A stretch of DNA of 64,000 bases, taken from Micromonospora sp. NBC_01796. Its GTDB lineage: Bacteria > Actinomycetota > Actinomycetes > Mycobacteriales > Micromonosporaceae. The stretch lies in the NCBI RefSeq assembly GCF_035917455.1, contig NZ_CP109078.1, positions 6,370,001 through 6,434,000 on the forward strand, written 5' to 3'. This document shows positions 53,801-61,756 of the stretch, piece after piece. How positions within the stretch are numbered: the first letter of the stretch is position 1; each line of letters begins with the position of its first letter. Both the position numbers and the translations under genes were made by a program. Below the pieces are notes generated by a model. It saw only the letters and a list, made by a program, of their open reading frames with translations. It was not told the origin of the DNA and did no database searches.

Positions 53801-54859
53801 CACCGTCGCGGTCGTCGGCTGGGTGTCCTGGTACGTCAGCACGGTGCCCAACGTCGCGATCAGGCTCCCGCCCCGGTAGACGTTGTACCCGGCCAGGCCG
53901 CTGCCGCCGGAGTCGGTGGAGGCGCCCCAGTTGAGGGTGATGACGGTGCCCGAGGTGCTGTGCGACAGAGTGCCGGGCACGCTCGGCGCGGTGGTGTCAC
54001 CGCTGCCGGGGCGGGTCACGGTGTTGCTGTTGCCCGACAGGTTGCCGGCGACGTCCCGGGCCCGCACGTAGTACGACACGGTGGCCGAGGCCGGCTGGGT
54101 GTCGCTGAACGTGGTCACGTTGCCGACGGACTGCAGGTACGCGCCGTTGCGGTACACGTCGTACCCGGCCATCCCGCTGCCGCCGGTGTTGTCGGTCGAC
54201 GCGCCCCAGTTGAGGGTGATCGTCGTACCGGACTGGGTGTGGGACAGGGTGCCCGGAACGCTCGGCGGGGTGGTGTCGGCGGCGGTGTCCGGCCCGTAGA
54301 CCTCGAGTTCGGAGAGCTGCCCGGCCGGCCACCCGCTGTTGGCGGTGATGTTGATCCGCAGGTAGCGGGTGGTGGCCTGGCCGAAGTTGATGGTGACCGA
54401 GTTGCCGTTCACCGCCGGGTTGAAGGTGTACGTCTGCGACCCGACCAGGTCGCTGAAGGACGACCCGTTGGTGCTGCCCTGCACGCTCAACGCCTGCGTA
54501 CGGGTGCCCCAACCGGAGGTCGGCAGCTTCAGTACGACCCGGTTGACGGCGACCGACGAGCCGAGGTCGACCTGTATCCACTCCGGGAAGGAGTTGTTGG
54601 CGCTCTCCCAGTAGCTGCCCTGGTTGCCGTCGACCGCGCGGGCCGAGTCGTAGACGTCGGCGTGGCCGCTCTCCTGGGTGGGGCGGCCCTGGGCAAGGTT
54701 GACGACGGCGTTCGGGGCGATGACCGCGTTCGCGGCGGTCTGGCCGAGGGAGGGGTCGGGCTGGGCGGCCGCGTTCGCGACGGCCGTCCACCCCACGGTG
54801 GCGATCATGGCGGCGGCGACCGTGGTCGCCACCAACCTGACCGGATTGGTTCGTCTCAT
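50885..54859 (-). CDS. secreted multidomain GH87-type alpha-1,3-glucanase
   Basis: The 1324-residue enzyme has a signal peptide (residues 1-31), a discoidin domain (about 50-195), two fibronectin III domains (about 200-295 and 300-380), a second discoidin domain (about 385-515), two CARDB-like domains (about 525-745), a CBM6-like domain (YEAEAGRYQG, about 755-905) and a right-handed beta-helix. In the helix, ADGINF and NGDDALAVW give Asp1107, Asp1130 and Asp1131; the +23/+24 spacing equals that of the three catalytic Asp described for GH87 alpha-1,3-glucanases (mycodextranase). It should degrade fungal or bacterial alpha-1,3-glucan outside the cell. ATG 54859 follows AAGGA. Confidence 0.86.
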   Translation of the reverse strand: MRRTNPVRLVATTVAAAMIATVGWTAVANAAAQPDPSLGQTAANAVIAPNAVVNLAQGRPTQESGHADVYDSARAVDGNQGSYWESANNSFPEWIQVDLGSSVAVNRVVLKLPTSGWGTRTQALSVQGSTNGSSFSDLVGSQTYTFNPAVNGNSVTINFGQATTRYLRINITANSGWPAGQLSELEVYGPDTAADTTPPSVPGTLSHTQSGTTITLNWGASTDNTGGSGMAGYDVYRNGAYLQSVGNVTTFSDTQPASATVSYYVRARDVAGNLSGNSNTVTRPGSGDTTAPSVPGTLSHSTSGTVITLNWGASTDSGGSGLAGYNVYRGGSLIATLGTVLTYQDTQPTTATVSYYVRARDGAGNLSGNSNTVTRTGTQPPGCTNVALGKTMTATGSTFSFTPEKANDGSLTSYWEGAAGYPQSLTAVLGANHVITSVNVKLNPDPAWGTRTQNFQILGRDQAATTYTNLVSAANYQFVQGNNVVSVPVGATTADVQLRFNSNTGAPSGQVAEFEVCGTPAPNADLIVSNTTWTPAAPTEATPVTLTATVQNIGSAAAGATTVNFSLGGAVVGSAPVGALNAGASTTVSFNAGNRPLGSYGVTSVVDPTNTIIEQNNGNNSFTAPSQLVVSQAPGPDLQVLSISSNPPNPAVGAAVTFTVAVNNRGTTSTGATTVTRLAVGGTTLNTSTPSIAAGTTANVAITGSWTATSGGATITATADATGVVAETNESNNVFTQSIVVGRGAAVPWVSYEAEAGRYQGALLETDPLRTFGHTNFATESSGRKSVRLNSTGQFVEFTSTNASNSIVVRNSIPDAPGGGGIEASISLYANDTFVQKLTLSSRHSWLYGNTDQPEGLTNTPQGDARRLFDESHALLSQSYPAGTRFKLQRDATDTASFYIIDLIDLEQVAAPLSQPAGCTSITAYGAVANDGLDDTTAIQRAVTDDQNGVIGCVWIPAGQWRQEQKILTDDPLNRGQWNQVGISNVTIRGAGMWHSQFYTLTEPQDVVGGINHPHEGNFGFDIDNNTQISDIAIFGSGRIRGGDGNDEGGVGLNGRFGDNTKITNVWIEHANVGAWVGRDYDNIPALWGPGDGLEFSGMRVRNTYADGINFTNGTSNSRVFNSSFRTNGDDALAVWANTAVRDRVADNTHDNHFVNNTIQLPWRANGIAIYGGYDNSIENNLIYDTMNYPGIMLATDHSPLPFSGTTLIANNGLYRTGGAFWNEDQEFGAITLFPATLDITGVTIRDTEIHDSTYDGIQFKNGGGNMPGVVISNVRIDKSNNGAGILAMGGARGDATLTNVTITNSADGNIVREPGSSFVINGG

Positions 54860-55126
54860 CTGCTGTCCTTGTCGCGTGGAGGGACGTTTGCGCGTGTGGT
54901 GGATCCCCATGGGCGTGGGGTCGGGCGTGGATCGACAGGTGACCGGTCGAGCCCGTGGGTTACGGGCGGGCCGGTCGGTAGGGGTGGGGGGAAGCGAGAG
55001 CGACGGCACCACCGGGCCTCTCCGGGACGGGGGAGAAACACCGCAGGGAGCGGCCCCACTGGAAATTGCAGATGCAAGCGGCAAAACAAGCAGGTCTTTG
55101 TCGTAATCTTGCAGCGCTTTGGCCGA

Positions 55127-55155
55127 ATGTTACCGACGTGCTACGGGCACGTCAA
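55127..55155 (-). promoter_or_regulatory. promoter of the glucanase gene
   Basis: On the minus strand TTGACG (55155-55150) and TAACAT (55132-55127) are separated by exactly 17 bases. Transcription would begin near 55119 and leave a leader of about 260 bases before ATG 54859. That leader is GC-rich, with one AT-rich patch near 55060-55110; I see no known riboswitch in it. Confidence 0.6.
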
Positions 55156-55159
55156 CACT

Positions 55160-55184
55160 GGAATCGATGCCGTGCATCGATTCC
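55160..55184. promoter_or_regulatory. 25-bp perfect palindrome upstream of the -35 box
   Basis: GGAATCGATGC (55160-55170), a 3-base centre and the exact complement (55174-55184). It ends 4 bases before the -35 box of the glucanase promoter, a position for a regulator of this gene. It also lies 22 bases past the stop of the AfsR-like gene, so it could act as its terminator; it lacks a T tract. Confidence 0.65.
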
Positions 55185-55206
55185 CGGAAATGCGGGTGGG
55201 TGGCCC

Positions 55207-58200
55207 TCAGTGGAGCGTCGGACTGGCCGAAGCCGGTGCTGGCGCCGCGCTCAGCTCGACGTACTCGCGGGAGTTGCGGTCGTGGAAGACCCGGTGGGCG
55301 TTCGCGTACGCCCGATCCGCCGCGTCGAGGTCACCCCGTGCGCGGTACACCAGGGACAGGACGTACTCCGTACGCGCCCGCCAGAGCGGGGCCTGAACGG
55401 TGTCCCACAGCGACATCGCCGAGTCGAGCAGATCCTCCGCCAGGTCGAGCCGCCCCTCGGCGAGGTGAAGCTGTCCGAGCACCCGGAGCGCGACGCCCTG
55501 CCCCCAACGGTCCCGGGCGTCGCGGGCCACCGACAGCACCCACTCCAACCGGGGCAGCGCCTCGTCGACCAGACCCATCCGTAACTGCGTGGTGGCATGG
55601 GCGCGTACGGCGTACGAGTGCATCAGGTCGTTGCCGAGTTCGGCGAAGATCTCGGCGGCCTCGGCACACACCCGCAACGCCTCGTGGTAATCGCCCCGGG
55701 CGCGGTGGTAGAGCCCGAGGCTGCGCAGCGTGTACGCGACCCCCCGTTGGCTGCCGGTACGCCGGTACGCCGACATGGACAGTTCCAGGTCGGCGAGCGC
55801 CGCCGGAAAGTTGCCCTGCTCCAGCAGGACCGAACCGCGTACCCGGTGCACGTAGCCGAGGCCGACGGCGTCGTCCAGGGTACGCAGCAGCTCCGCCGAC
55901 TGGTTGAGGAAGTGCAGCGCCTCGGCCAGGTGACCGGGCTCCCGGCAGGCCAGACCCAGCCCGGCCAGCGCCGAGGCCTGCCCCCGTACGTTCCCCAGGG
56001 CCCGGAACCTGCTCAGCGCCTCACCGAAGTGCTGCCGGGACTCGCTGTAGCGGTCCTCGGAGTAGCGCAGGTGGGCCAGCTCCGTCAGCATGTCCGCCTC
56101 GCCGTGCAGGTTGCCGGCCAGCACGCTCGCCTCCAACGCGGCGTTCACGATCCGGGACCGGAACTCGAAGCGGTTCGCGCCCTCCAACTCCAGTGCCATC
56201 CGCGCCGACACGAAGTCGCAGGCCAGCTCGTCCAGGCCGATCGCCGCCGCCCGTTCGAGCCCGATCGCCAGCACCGACTCCTCGCGCTGCAACCAGCCCG
56301 CCGCGTCGCCGAGCACCCGCTTCGCCAGCTCGTCCGGCACCGGGAAGCGCGGCCCGGACGGCTTGTGCCAGACCACCTCGGCCGGCGGGAAGGTGGTGGT
56401 GATGTGGTCGATGACGGCCCGCCAACCGGTGACCGCCCGGACCACCGCGTCCCGCAGCGCCTCGGCCGGTTCGTCGGCCTCCGCCCGCTCGCGCGCGTAG
56501 AGGCGGACCAGGTCGTGCAGTCGGTAACGCAGCGCGCCCGTCGGGTCGACCCCGGTGAACTCCACCAGGTGCGCGTCCACCAGCAGCTCCAGCAGCCGCT
56601 CTGCGGCCGGCTCGGACGTGTCCAGCAGCCGCCCGAGCATCCAGGCGTCGAATTCGGGGATGCCGAAGAAACCGAGCCGACGCAGTGCCACGGCGGCCTG
56701 CTCGTCCAGGGCCCGGTAGCTCAGGGTGATGCTGGACCGTACGGCGAGGTCACCGGCGGCGAGTTCGTCGAGGCGCTGACGCTCGTCCGCCAGACGCACG
56801 GCGAGTACGCCGAGCGGCAGGTGCCGGCGGGTGGCCAACCGGGCACCCGCGATCCGGATCGCCAGCGGCAGGTTCTCGCAGCCGGCCAGGATGCCCCGGG
56901 CCGAGGCGACGTCCCCGGCGGCCCGCTCCGCGCCGATGATCCGGCAGAGCAACGCCCACGCCTCGTCGTCGGTGAGCACCCCGATCTCGGTCAGCCTCGC
57001 CCCGGCCAGCCCGGCCAGCCGGTCCCGCGAGGTGATCAGCGCCGCGCACTGCGGTCCGGCCGGCAGCAGGGGCCGGACCTGACGCTCGTTCGCGGCGTCG
57101 TCGAACAGCACCAGGACCCGTCGCCCGGCGACCAGGCTGCGGTACAACTCGGTCCGCTCGCGGGAGGAATCGGGGATGTGCGCCAGGCCGACGCCGAGCG
57201 AGCGGAGGAACCCGGCGAGCACCTCGTCCTGGGTCGCCGGGGAGTCGGTCATCCCGCGCAGGTCGGCGTAGAGCAGACCGTCCGGGAACGACTCCCGCAC
57301 CTGCTGGGCCACCCGGGCGGCCAGCGCGGACTTGCCACTGCCACCCTGGCCGGCCAGCACGTGCGTACCCGGTGTCTGGGCCCGTAACGCTGCGACCAGC
57401 GCAACGTGCTCCACCTCGCGTCCGGTGAAGTCCGACGGGGCGAGCGGAACCTGCACCGGCACCACCAGGGGCGGCCCCGGATCCGGCTCGGACCGGCCGC
57501 CGTGCAGCACCTCGCCGTCACCGCGCAGGATCGCGGTGTGCAGTTCCCGCAGGTGCGGGCCCGGCTCCACGCCCAACTCCTCGACCAGCGCCGAGCGGCC
57601 CTCCCGATAACAGGCCAGTGCGTCGGTCTGCCGCCCCAGCCGGTACAGGGTCACCATGAGCTGCCCGCGCAGCCGTTCGTTGGTCGGATGACGGTTCACC
57701 AGCCCGGTCAGCTCGGCGAGATGGTCGAGGCGACCCTGGTTCAGCTCGGCCGCGACCCGCTCGCCCTGCGCCACCAGGAGCAGTTCGTCGAGCCGTCGGG
57801 CCTCGGCGGCCAGTGGCGACTTCCCCAGACCCGACAGGGCCGGTCCGCGACTCAGCGCGATCGCCTCGCGCAGCAGGTCCGCCGCGCCGCCGTGGTCACC
57901 CAGTCCGGCCTGCTCCCTCGCCTCGTCGACGAGTCCGGCGAGGATGTCGGCGTCCACCGTCGCGTCGTCGAGTCGCGCCAGGTAGCCGGGCGGGTGGGTG
58001 CCGATGACGTCCGGGTGGCCGTGCCGGGCGAACGCCTTGCGCAGGGTGGAGACGTACGTCTGGATCAGCGCTCGGGCGCTCTCCGGCGGCCCGTCCGGCC
58101 AGATCACGTCGACCAGGCGGCTGGCCGGTACGACCCGTCCCCGCTCCAGGACCAGGGCCGCGAACAGTGCCCGTGGTTTGCTCCCACCCAGCGGGATCGG

Positions 58201-58251
58201 CCCGTCCGAGGACTGGGCCGTGACCGGACCGAGAAGTCGGACCTGTAGCAA
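55207..58251 (-). CDS. AfsR/SARP-family transcriptional regulator
   Basis: The 1014-residue protein has an OmpR-type winged helix (about residues 1-95, LLGPVTAQSSDGPIPLGGSKPRALFAALVL), a BTAD helical domain (about 97-245), an NB-ARC ATPase (Walker A AGQGGSGKS near 300, Walker B LVLFDD) and C-terminal tetratricopeptide repeats (about 690-1000). It is the size of AfsR (about 990). Such proteins switch on antibiotic pathways or, in some cases, secreted enzymes; no biosynthetic cluster is nearby, so the glucanase is a candidate target. The start is TTG 58251, supported by GGAGGT 5 bases upstream and by the immediate start of the domain. Confidence 0.93.
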   Translation of the reverse strand: MLQVRLLGPVTAQSSDGPIPLGGSKPRALFAALVLERGRVVPASRLVDVIWPDGPPESARALIQTYVSTLRKAFARHGHPDVIGTHPPGYLARLDDATVDADILAGLVDEAREQAGLGDHGGAADLLREAIALSRGPALSGLGKSPLAAEARRLDELLLVAQGERVAAELNQGRLDHLAELTGLVNRHPTNERLRGQLMVTLYRLGRQTDALACYREGRSALVEELGVEPGPHLRELHTAILRGDGEVLHGGRSEPDPGPPLVVPVQVPLAPSDFTGREVEHVALVAALRAQTPGTHVLAGQGGSGKSALAARVAQQVRESFPDGLLYADLRGMTDSPATQDEVLAGFLRSLGVGLAHIPDSSRERTELYRSLVAGRRVLVLFDDAANERQVRPLLPAGPQCAALITSRDRLAGLAGARLTEIGVLTDDEAWALLCRIIGAERAAGDVASARGILAGCENLPLAIRIAGARLATRRHLPLGVLAVRLADERQRLDELAAGDLAVRSSITLSYRALDEQAAVALRRLGFFGIPEFDAWMLGRLLDTSEPAAERLLELLVDAHLVEFTGVDPTGALRYRLHDLVRLYARERAEADEPAEALRDAVVRAVTGWRAVIDHITTTFPPAEVVWHKPSGPRFPVPDELAKRVLGDAAGWLQREESVLAIGLERAAAIGLDELACDFVSARMALELEGANRFEFRSRIVNAALEASVLAGNLHGEADMLTELAHLRYSEDRYSESRQHFGEALSRFRALGNVRGQASALAGLGLACREPGHLAEALHFLNQSAELLRTLDDAVGLGYVHRVRGSVLLEQGNFPAALADLELSMSAYRRTGSQRGVAYTLRSLGLYHRARGDYHEALRVCAEAAEIFAELGNDLMHSYAVRAHATTQLRMGLVDEALPRLEWVLSVARDARDRWGQGVALRVLGQLHLAEGRLDLAEDLLDSAMSLWDTVQAPLWRARTEYVLSLVYRARGDLDAADRAYANAHRVFHDRNSREYVELSAAPAPASASPTLH

Positions 58252-58320
58252 ATCGACCTCCAGCCGCCACCCGGGTTCCTGGTTGGATGCTAGTGGTGTT
58301 GCTTTGGCCGTTCTGTCGGG

Positions 58321-58968
58321 TCAGGAACTAATCGGGCCGTACGGGGCATGGCTGGATTCGCTCGCGTACGCCCAGTAACGGTCGCCGTACGACCAGTGCC
58401 ACCATTCGCTCGGATAGTTCACCAGGCCGGCGCCCCGCATGGCATCGCAGAGCAGCTTCCGGTTGGCTCGTGCCTCGGCACCGATGTCGGCCGAGTCCGT
58501 GTGGCACGCGGTGGTGTCGGTGTCGTTCACCGCCGTACCCATCCAGAGTTCCTCGCCGTCGACACTGCACAGGGTCAGGTCCACCGCCGCCCCGGCCACG
58601 TGCGGCGCCACCGACGGCGGGGAGATGTACCGGCTGGCGTGGCGACGCAGCGCCGACTCCTCGGCCTCCGGCGTACGCTCGCGCAACCGCTGGACGTGTG
58701 CCTCGAAGTACTGCTCCTGCAGCGCCAACGGCCGGTACCCCTCGATGACCAGGAGCCGTATCCCGGACGGGAGCAGGGTCTGCGCGGTGACCAGACGGTC
58801 GACCACGCCCACCCGCAGCCGGGCATACGCGCCGTCGGAGTCGGCGAGCCGGTGGTCGAGCCGCAACGCCTCAACGTCGCGCAGGTCGACCAACGGCTCA
58901 CCGCACTCGCGTACCAACGTCGCCGTCACGGCCGGGTCGGACAGCAGCACCATGCCCACGTTCAGCAC
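58321..58968 (-). CDS. VanX-like D-Ala-D-Ala dipeptidase (M15D)
   Basis: A 215-residue metallopeptidase without signal peptide. Key motifs are EGYRPLALQEQYFEAHV, the zinc pair in PPSVAPHVAGAAVDLTL (S-x-H-x-x-G-x-A-x-D) and the catalytic PSEWWHWSYGDRYWA (E-x-x-H-W). Family members cleave D-Ala-D-Ala; outside resistance clusters they serve in peptidoglycan recycling. No vanH or vanA gene is nearby, so glycopeptide resistance is not indicated. The start is GTG 58968, with ATG 58953 as alternative. Confidence 0.92.
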   Translation of the reverse strand: MLNVGMVLLSDPAVTATLVRECGEPLVDLRDVEALRLDHRLADSDGAYARLRVGVVDRLVTAQTLLPSGIRLLVIEGYRPLALQEQYFEAHVQRLRERTPEAEESALRRHASRYISPPSVAPHVAGAAVDLTLCSVDGEELWMGTAVNDTDTTACHTDSADIGAEARANRKLLCDAMRGAGLVNYPSEWWHWSYGDRYWAYASESSHAPYGPISS

Positions 58969-59226
58969 CCATCTTCACCAACGATGCTCCGTCCCGCCCA
59001 GCTCAGGCGGCGACCCCCCGATGCGCCCAGGGTGCCCGACGCCGCTTCAATTTCTCTTCAAGCGCGGAGGGTCGGTCCGCCGAACCGGTCCGCGGCGCAG
59101 GTGGAAGCCGCCGCTCGTGACCGTCGGAACGCGGCCGGCCCGGTACCCACCGTCCACAGAAGCAGGTATGGTTCTCTATATTGTGCCGATCGACATAGAA
59201 ATACCGACGCAGGGATGGAGAGCGGT

Positions 59227-59967
59227 GTGGCCGGACTTGGTGGCAAGGTCGCCCTGGTGACCGGGGGCAGTCGGGGTATCGGTGCGGCCGTCGTGGAGCG
59301 ACTCGCCCGCGACGGTGCCGATGTGGCGTTCACCTACGTCAACGCGGAGGACAGGGCCAAGGCCCTGGTGGCCGACGTCGAGACACTGGGACGCAGCGCG
59401 GTGGCCATACCGGCCGACAGCGGGAGCGCCCGGGGAGTGGTCGACGCGGTCGCGCGTACGGTCGCCGAGTTGGGTCGGCTCGACATCCTCGTCAACAACG
59501 CCGGGGTGTTCCCGTACGGCCCGATCGAGGACGTCAGTCTCGCGGAGCTGGACCGGACCCTCGGCATCCACGTACGCGGTGTCTTCCTGGCCACCCAGGC
59601 GGCAGTCAGGCACATGGGTACGGGCGGTCGCGTGATCAGCATCGGCAGTTGCTTCGCCGAGCGGGTCCCGTACGCCGGTGTGACCCTCTACGCCATGAGC
59701 AAGAGCGCACTCGTCGGCCTGACCAAGGGCCTTGCCCGCGATCTCGGCGAGCGCGGGATCACGGTCAACGTGGTGCATCCGGGTTCCACCGACACCGACA
59801 TGAACCCGGCGGACGGCGAGGGCGCCGACCACGAACGGACGTTCATCGCACTCGGACACTACGCGGAGCCGACCGACATCGCCGCCACCGTCAGCCACCT
59901 GGCCGGTGACGGCGGGCGCTACATCACCGGTGCATCCATCTCGGTCGACGGCGGCTTCGCCGCCTGA
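59227..59967 (+). CDS. SDR-family oxidoreductase
   Basis: The 246-residue enzyme has the classical short-chain dehydrogenase features: TGGSRGIG near residue 10, DILVNNAG, the catalytic Ser in ISIGSC, Y-x-x-x-K in YAMSKSAL, and HPGSTDTDMNP. GTG 59227 is chosen for GGAGAG 6 bases upstream; ATG 59215 would add four residues. It leads a three-gene unit with a SugE-like exporter and a TetR protein. An AT-rich stretch (59175-59205) upstream holds a weakly symmetric CTATATTGT...TCGACATAG that could be the operator. Confidence 0.92.
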   Translation: MAGLGGKVALVTGGSRGIGAAVVERLARDGADVAFTYVNAEDRAKALVADVETLGRSAVAIPADSGSARGVVDAVARTVAELGRLDILVNNAGVFPYGPIEDVSLAELDRTLGIHVRGVFLATQAAVRHMGTGGRVISIGSCFAERVPYAGVTLYAMSKSALVGLTKGLARDLGERGITVNVVHPGSTDTDMNPADGEGADHERTFIALGHYAEPTDIAATVSHLAGDGGRYITGASISVDGGFAA

Positions 59968-59997
59968 CCGCCGTTCGAGACGAAGAAGGTTCTCGTC

Positions 59998-60315
59998 ATG
60001 GCATGGCTCGTCCTTGTTGCCGCCGGCCTGCTGGAAATCGTCTGGGCGATCGCGCTCCGGCAGTCCGAGGGCTTCACCCGGTTGTGGCCGTCCACCCTGG
60101 CGGTCTCCACCGCACTGCTCAGCTTCGTCCTGCTGGCCTGGGCGTTGAGGTCCCTGCCGGTCGGCACCGCGTACGCGGTCTGGGTCGGGATCGGGGCGGT
60201 GGGGGTCGCGATCGCCGGCATCGTCGCGTTGAACGAGAGTGCCGCACCCGCGCGGCTTGCCTTCCTCGGGCTCATCGTGGTCGGCATCGCCGGGCTGAAG
60301 GCGGTGGAGGGGTGA
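59998..60315 (+). CDS. sugE: SugE/Gdx-type small multidrug resistance transporter
   Basis: The 105-residue protein has four transmembrane segments and the essential Glu in segment 1 ([13 protein letters not shown]). The pattern matches SugE/Gdx closely: [33 protein letters not shown] and GIVALNESA. Gdx members export guanidinium, and some SugE members quaternary ammonium compounds. I see no guanidine riboswitch upstream. GAAGAAGG lies 8 bases before ATG 59998. Confidence 0.92.
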   Translation: MAWLVLVAAGLLEIVWAIALRQSEGFTRLWPSTLAVSTALLSFVLLAWALRSLPVGTAYAVWVGIGAVGVAIAGIVALNESAAPARLAFLGLIVVGIAGLKAVEG

Positions 60316-60370
60316 GGCGACGAACGACGGTCGTTTGGCGGAATATCCTCCTGAGGGAATGGAGGAGCGG

Positions 60371-61036
60371 ATGGCGGGACGGGGACGACCACGTACGTTC
60401 GATCGAACGGTCGCGCTCGGGCGCGCGATGGAGGTGTTCTGGCAACACGGCTACGAGGGTGCCTCGATGACCGAACTCACCGCCGCGATGGGCATCGCGT
60501 CGCCGAGCCTCTATGCCGCCTTCGGTAGCAAGGAAGCGTTGTTCCGCGAGGCTGTCGCGCACTACAACGAGACCGAGGGCGCGGCACCGCAGGCTGCACT
60601 CGAGGAAGGTGACACCGCGCGGGCGGGCATCGAGGCGATGCTGCGACACAACGCTCGGTCGCACGTTGATCCGTCGCGCCCGTTGGGCTGCATGGTCGTA
60701 CTGGCTGCCACCACAGGTCCGGCCGGAAACGACGAAGTCCGCCGGTTTCTCGCCGAGTGCCGCAACAACGACATCACCGGGCTCCGCGTACGGATCGAAC
60801 GGGGCGTGGCCGACGGCGACGTGCCACCGACGGTCGACACCCGAATGGTCGCCCGCTTTCTCGGTGCCGTACAGCAGGGGATGTCGATCCAGGCCCGCGA
60901 TGGCGCAAGCCGCGAAGCGCTCGACGAGATCGTCACCTGTGCGATGACCGCATGGGACCAGCTGGTGCCCCGTCCCACCACTCGACAGTCCCCGGACAGA
61001 CGCGGTAGCTCCGCCGGGTCACCGGGTCAGGGGTAG
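60371..61036 (+). CDS. TetR-family regulator
   Basis: A 221-residue regulator with a TetR helix-turn-helix (GRGRPRTFDRTVALGRAMEVFWQHGYEGASMTELTAAMGIASPSLYAAFGSKEALF) and a C-terminal domain with GCMVVLAAT. ATG 60371 has GGAGGAG 4 bases upstream, which argues against the in-frame ATG at 60359 inside that site. As the last gene of the SDR/SugE unit it probably represses the unit in response to an exported substrate. Confidence 0.92.
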   Translation: MAGRGRPRTFDRTVALGRAMEVFWQHGYEGASMTELTAAMGIASPSLYAAFGSKEALFREAVAHYNETEGAAPQAALEEGDTARAGIEAMLRHNARSHVDPSRPLGCMVVLAATTGPAGNDEVRRFLAECRNNDITGLRVRIERGVADGDVPPTVDTRMVARFLGAVQQGMSIQARDGASREALDEIVTCAMTAWDQLVPRPTTRQSPDRRGSSAGSPGQG

Positions 61037-61046
61037 ACCCTCGCGG

Positions 61047-61119
61047 TGGGACCGGCCGGATTCGAACCGGCGTCCTTCCGATGTGCAGTCGGACGCGACG
61101 ACCTCTGCGCTACGGTCCA
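61047..61119 (-). tRNA. tRNA with cysteine anticodon GCA (atypical)
   Basis: The minus strand folds into a cloverleaf: D arm GCG/CGC with a GG-containing loop, anticodon stem TCCGA/TCGGA around CTGCACA (anticodon GCA), 5-base variable loop, T arm GCCGG/CCGGC around TTCGAAT. The acceptor pairs 6 of 7 bases; position 1 is T opposite C72. The discriminator is A73, whereas tRNA-Cys normally has U73. A -10 box lies 10 bases upstream. It may be a second, unusual tRNA-Cys or a decaying one. CCA is not encoded. Confidence 0.72.
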
Positions 61120-61128
61120 CCGTCGACG

Positions 61129-61134
61129 AGTGTA
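61129..61134 (-). promoter_or_regulatory. -10 box TACACT before the tRNA
   Basis: On the minus strand TACACT lies 9 bases before tRNA position 1, suggesting that the tRNA-like gene is transcribed. No good -35 is visible. Confidence 0.4.
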
Positions 61135-61261
61135 GGAGCCGACCCGGTCGGATCACCACCCCCGGGGCGGCCGACGTCCAGCGACAGCATCTCCGTTCCG
61201 TGCCGTCGCAGGGCCAAGACCGGCGCCGGTCGGTCGCCGGGGCCTCCTCAACCGGCCGGTC

Positions 61262-61669
61262 TCACGAGTCGGAGTCCTCCCGGAGCAGAGCGCGCAGGAT
61301 CCGTTCGTCGCGGTCGTCGAGTGCGCTGACGAACCGTCGCAGTACCGAGGTGCGATCGGGCTCGGCGGTCAGCAGTCGGCGCATTCGCTCGGCGACCAGG
61401 CCGGCGGCGTCGCGTACGGCACCGTAGCGGTAGGCGCGACCGTCGCGTTCCCGGCTGACAGCGCCCTTGTCGAACAGGCGGCTGAGCGTGGTCACCACCG
61501 TGCTGTAGGACAGCGGGCCACCCGGATCGAGCCGATCACGGACCTCACCGGGGGTCAACGGGCCGCCGGCCTCGACGAGGATGGTGACCACCTGGGCTTC
61601 GAGCTGGCCGGAGCGCCGACGTCCGTTCTCGGACGGTTCGGCCGCGGGAGAGGGCGGTGTCGTACTCAT
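61262..61669 (-). CDS. BlaI/CopY-family repressor
   Basis: The 135-residue protein has a winged helix of the penicillinase-repressor family: LEAQVVTILVEAGGPLTPGEVRDRL, then LSYSTVVTTLSRLFDKGAVSRERDGRAYRYG (recognition helix and wing), and a dimerising C-terminal helix pair. It is divergent from an M56 metallopeptidase gene, the usual BlaI/BlaR1-like pairing in which the peptidase inactivates the repressor. There is no clear ribosome site; TAGAGT 8 bases upstream of ATG 61669 suggests a leaderless start. Confidence 0.92.
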   Translation of the reverse strand: MSTTPPSPAAEPSENGRRRSGQLEAQVVTILVEAGGPLTPGEVRDRLDPGGPLSYSTVVTTLSRLFDKGAVSRERDGRAYRYGAVRDAAGLVAERMRRLLTAEPDRTSVLRRFVSALDDRDERILRALLREDSDS

Positions 61670-61756
61670 CGCGGTCGACTCTATCGGCTCGCTCCCACCG
61701 CCTCCGTCGGGTCCTCCCGGCCTCGTGGCACACTCGACCGGTCCGGACGGAGGGGC

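Noticed and set aside
58321-58968. Vancomycin-resistance locus
   Set aside because: The VanX-like dipeptidase has no vanH, vanA or VanRS-type genes beside it; a role in peptidoglycan recycling is more likely.
59175-59205. TetR operator upstream of the SDR gene
   Set aside because: CTATATTGT and TCGACATAG agree at only 6 of 9 arm positions, much weaker than the operator at 43795; it is mentioned but not listed as a feature.
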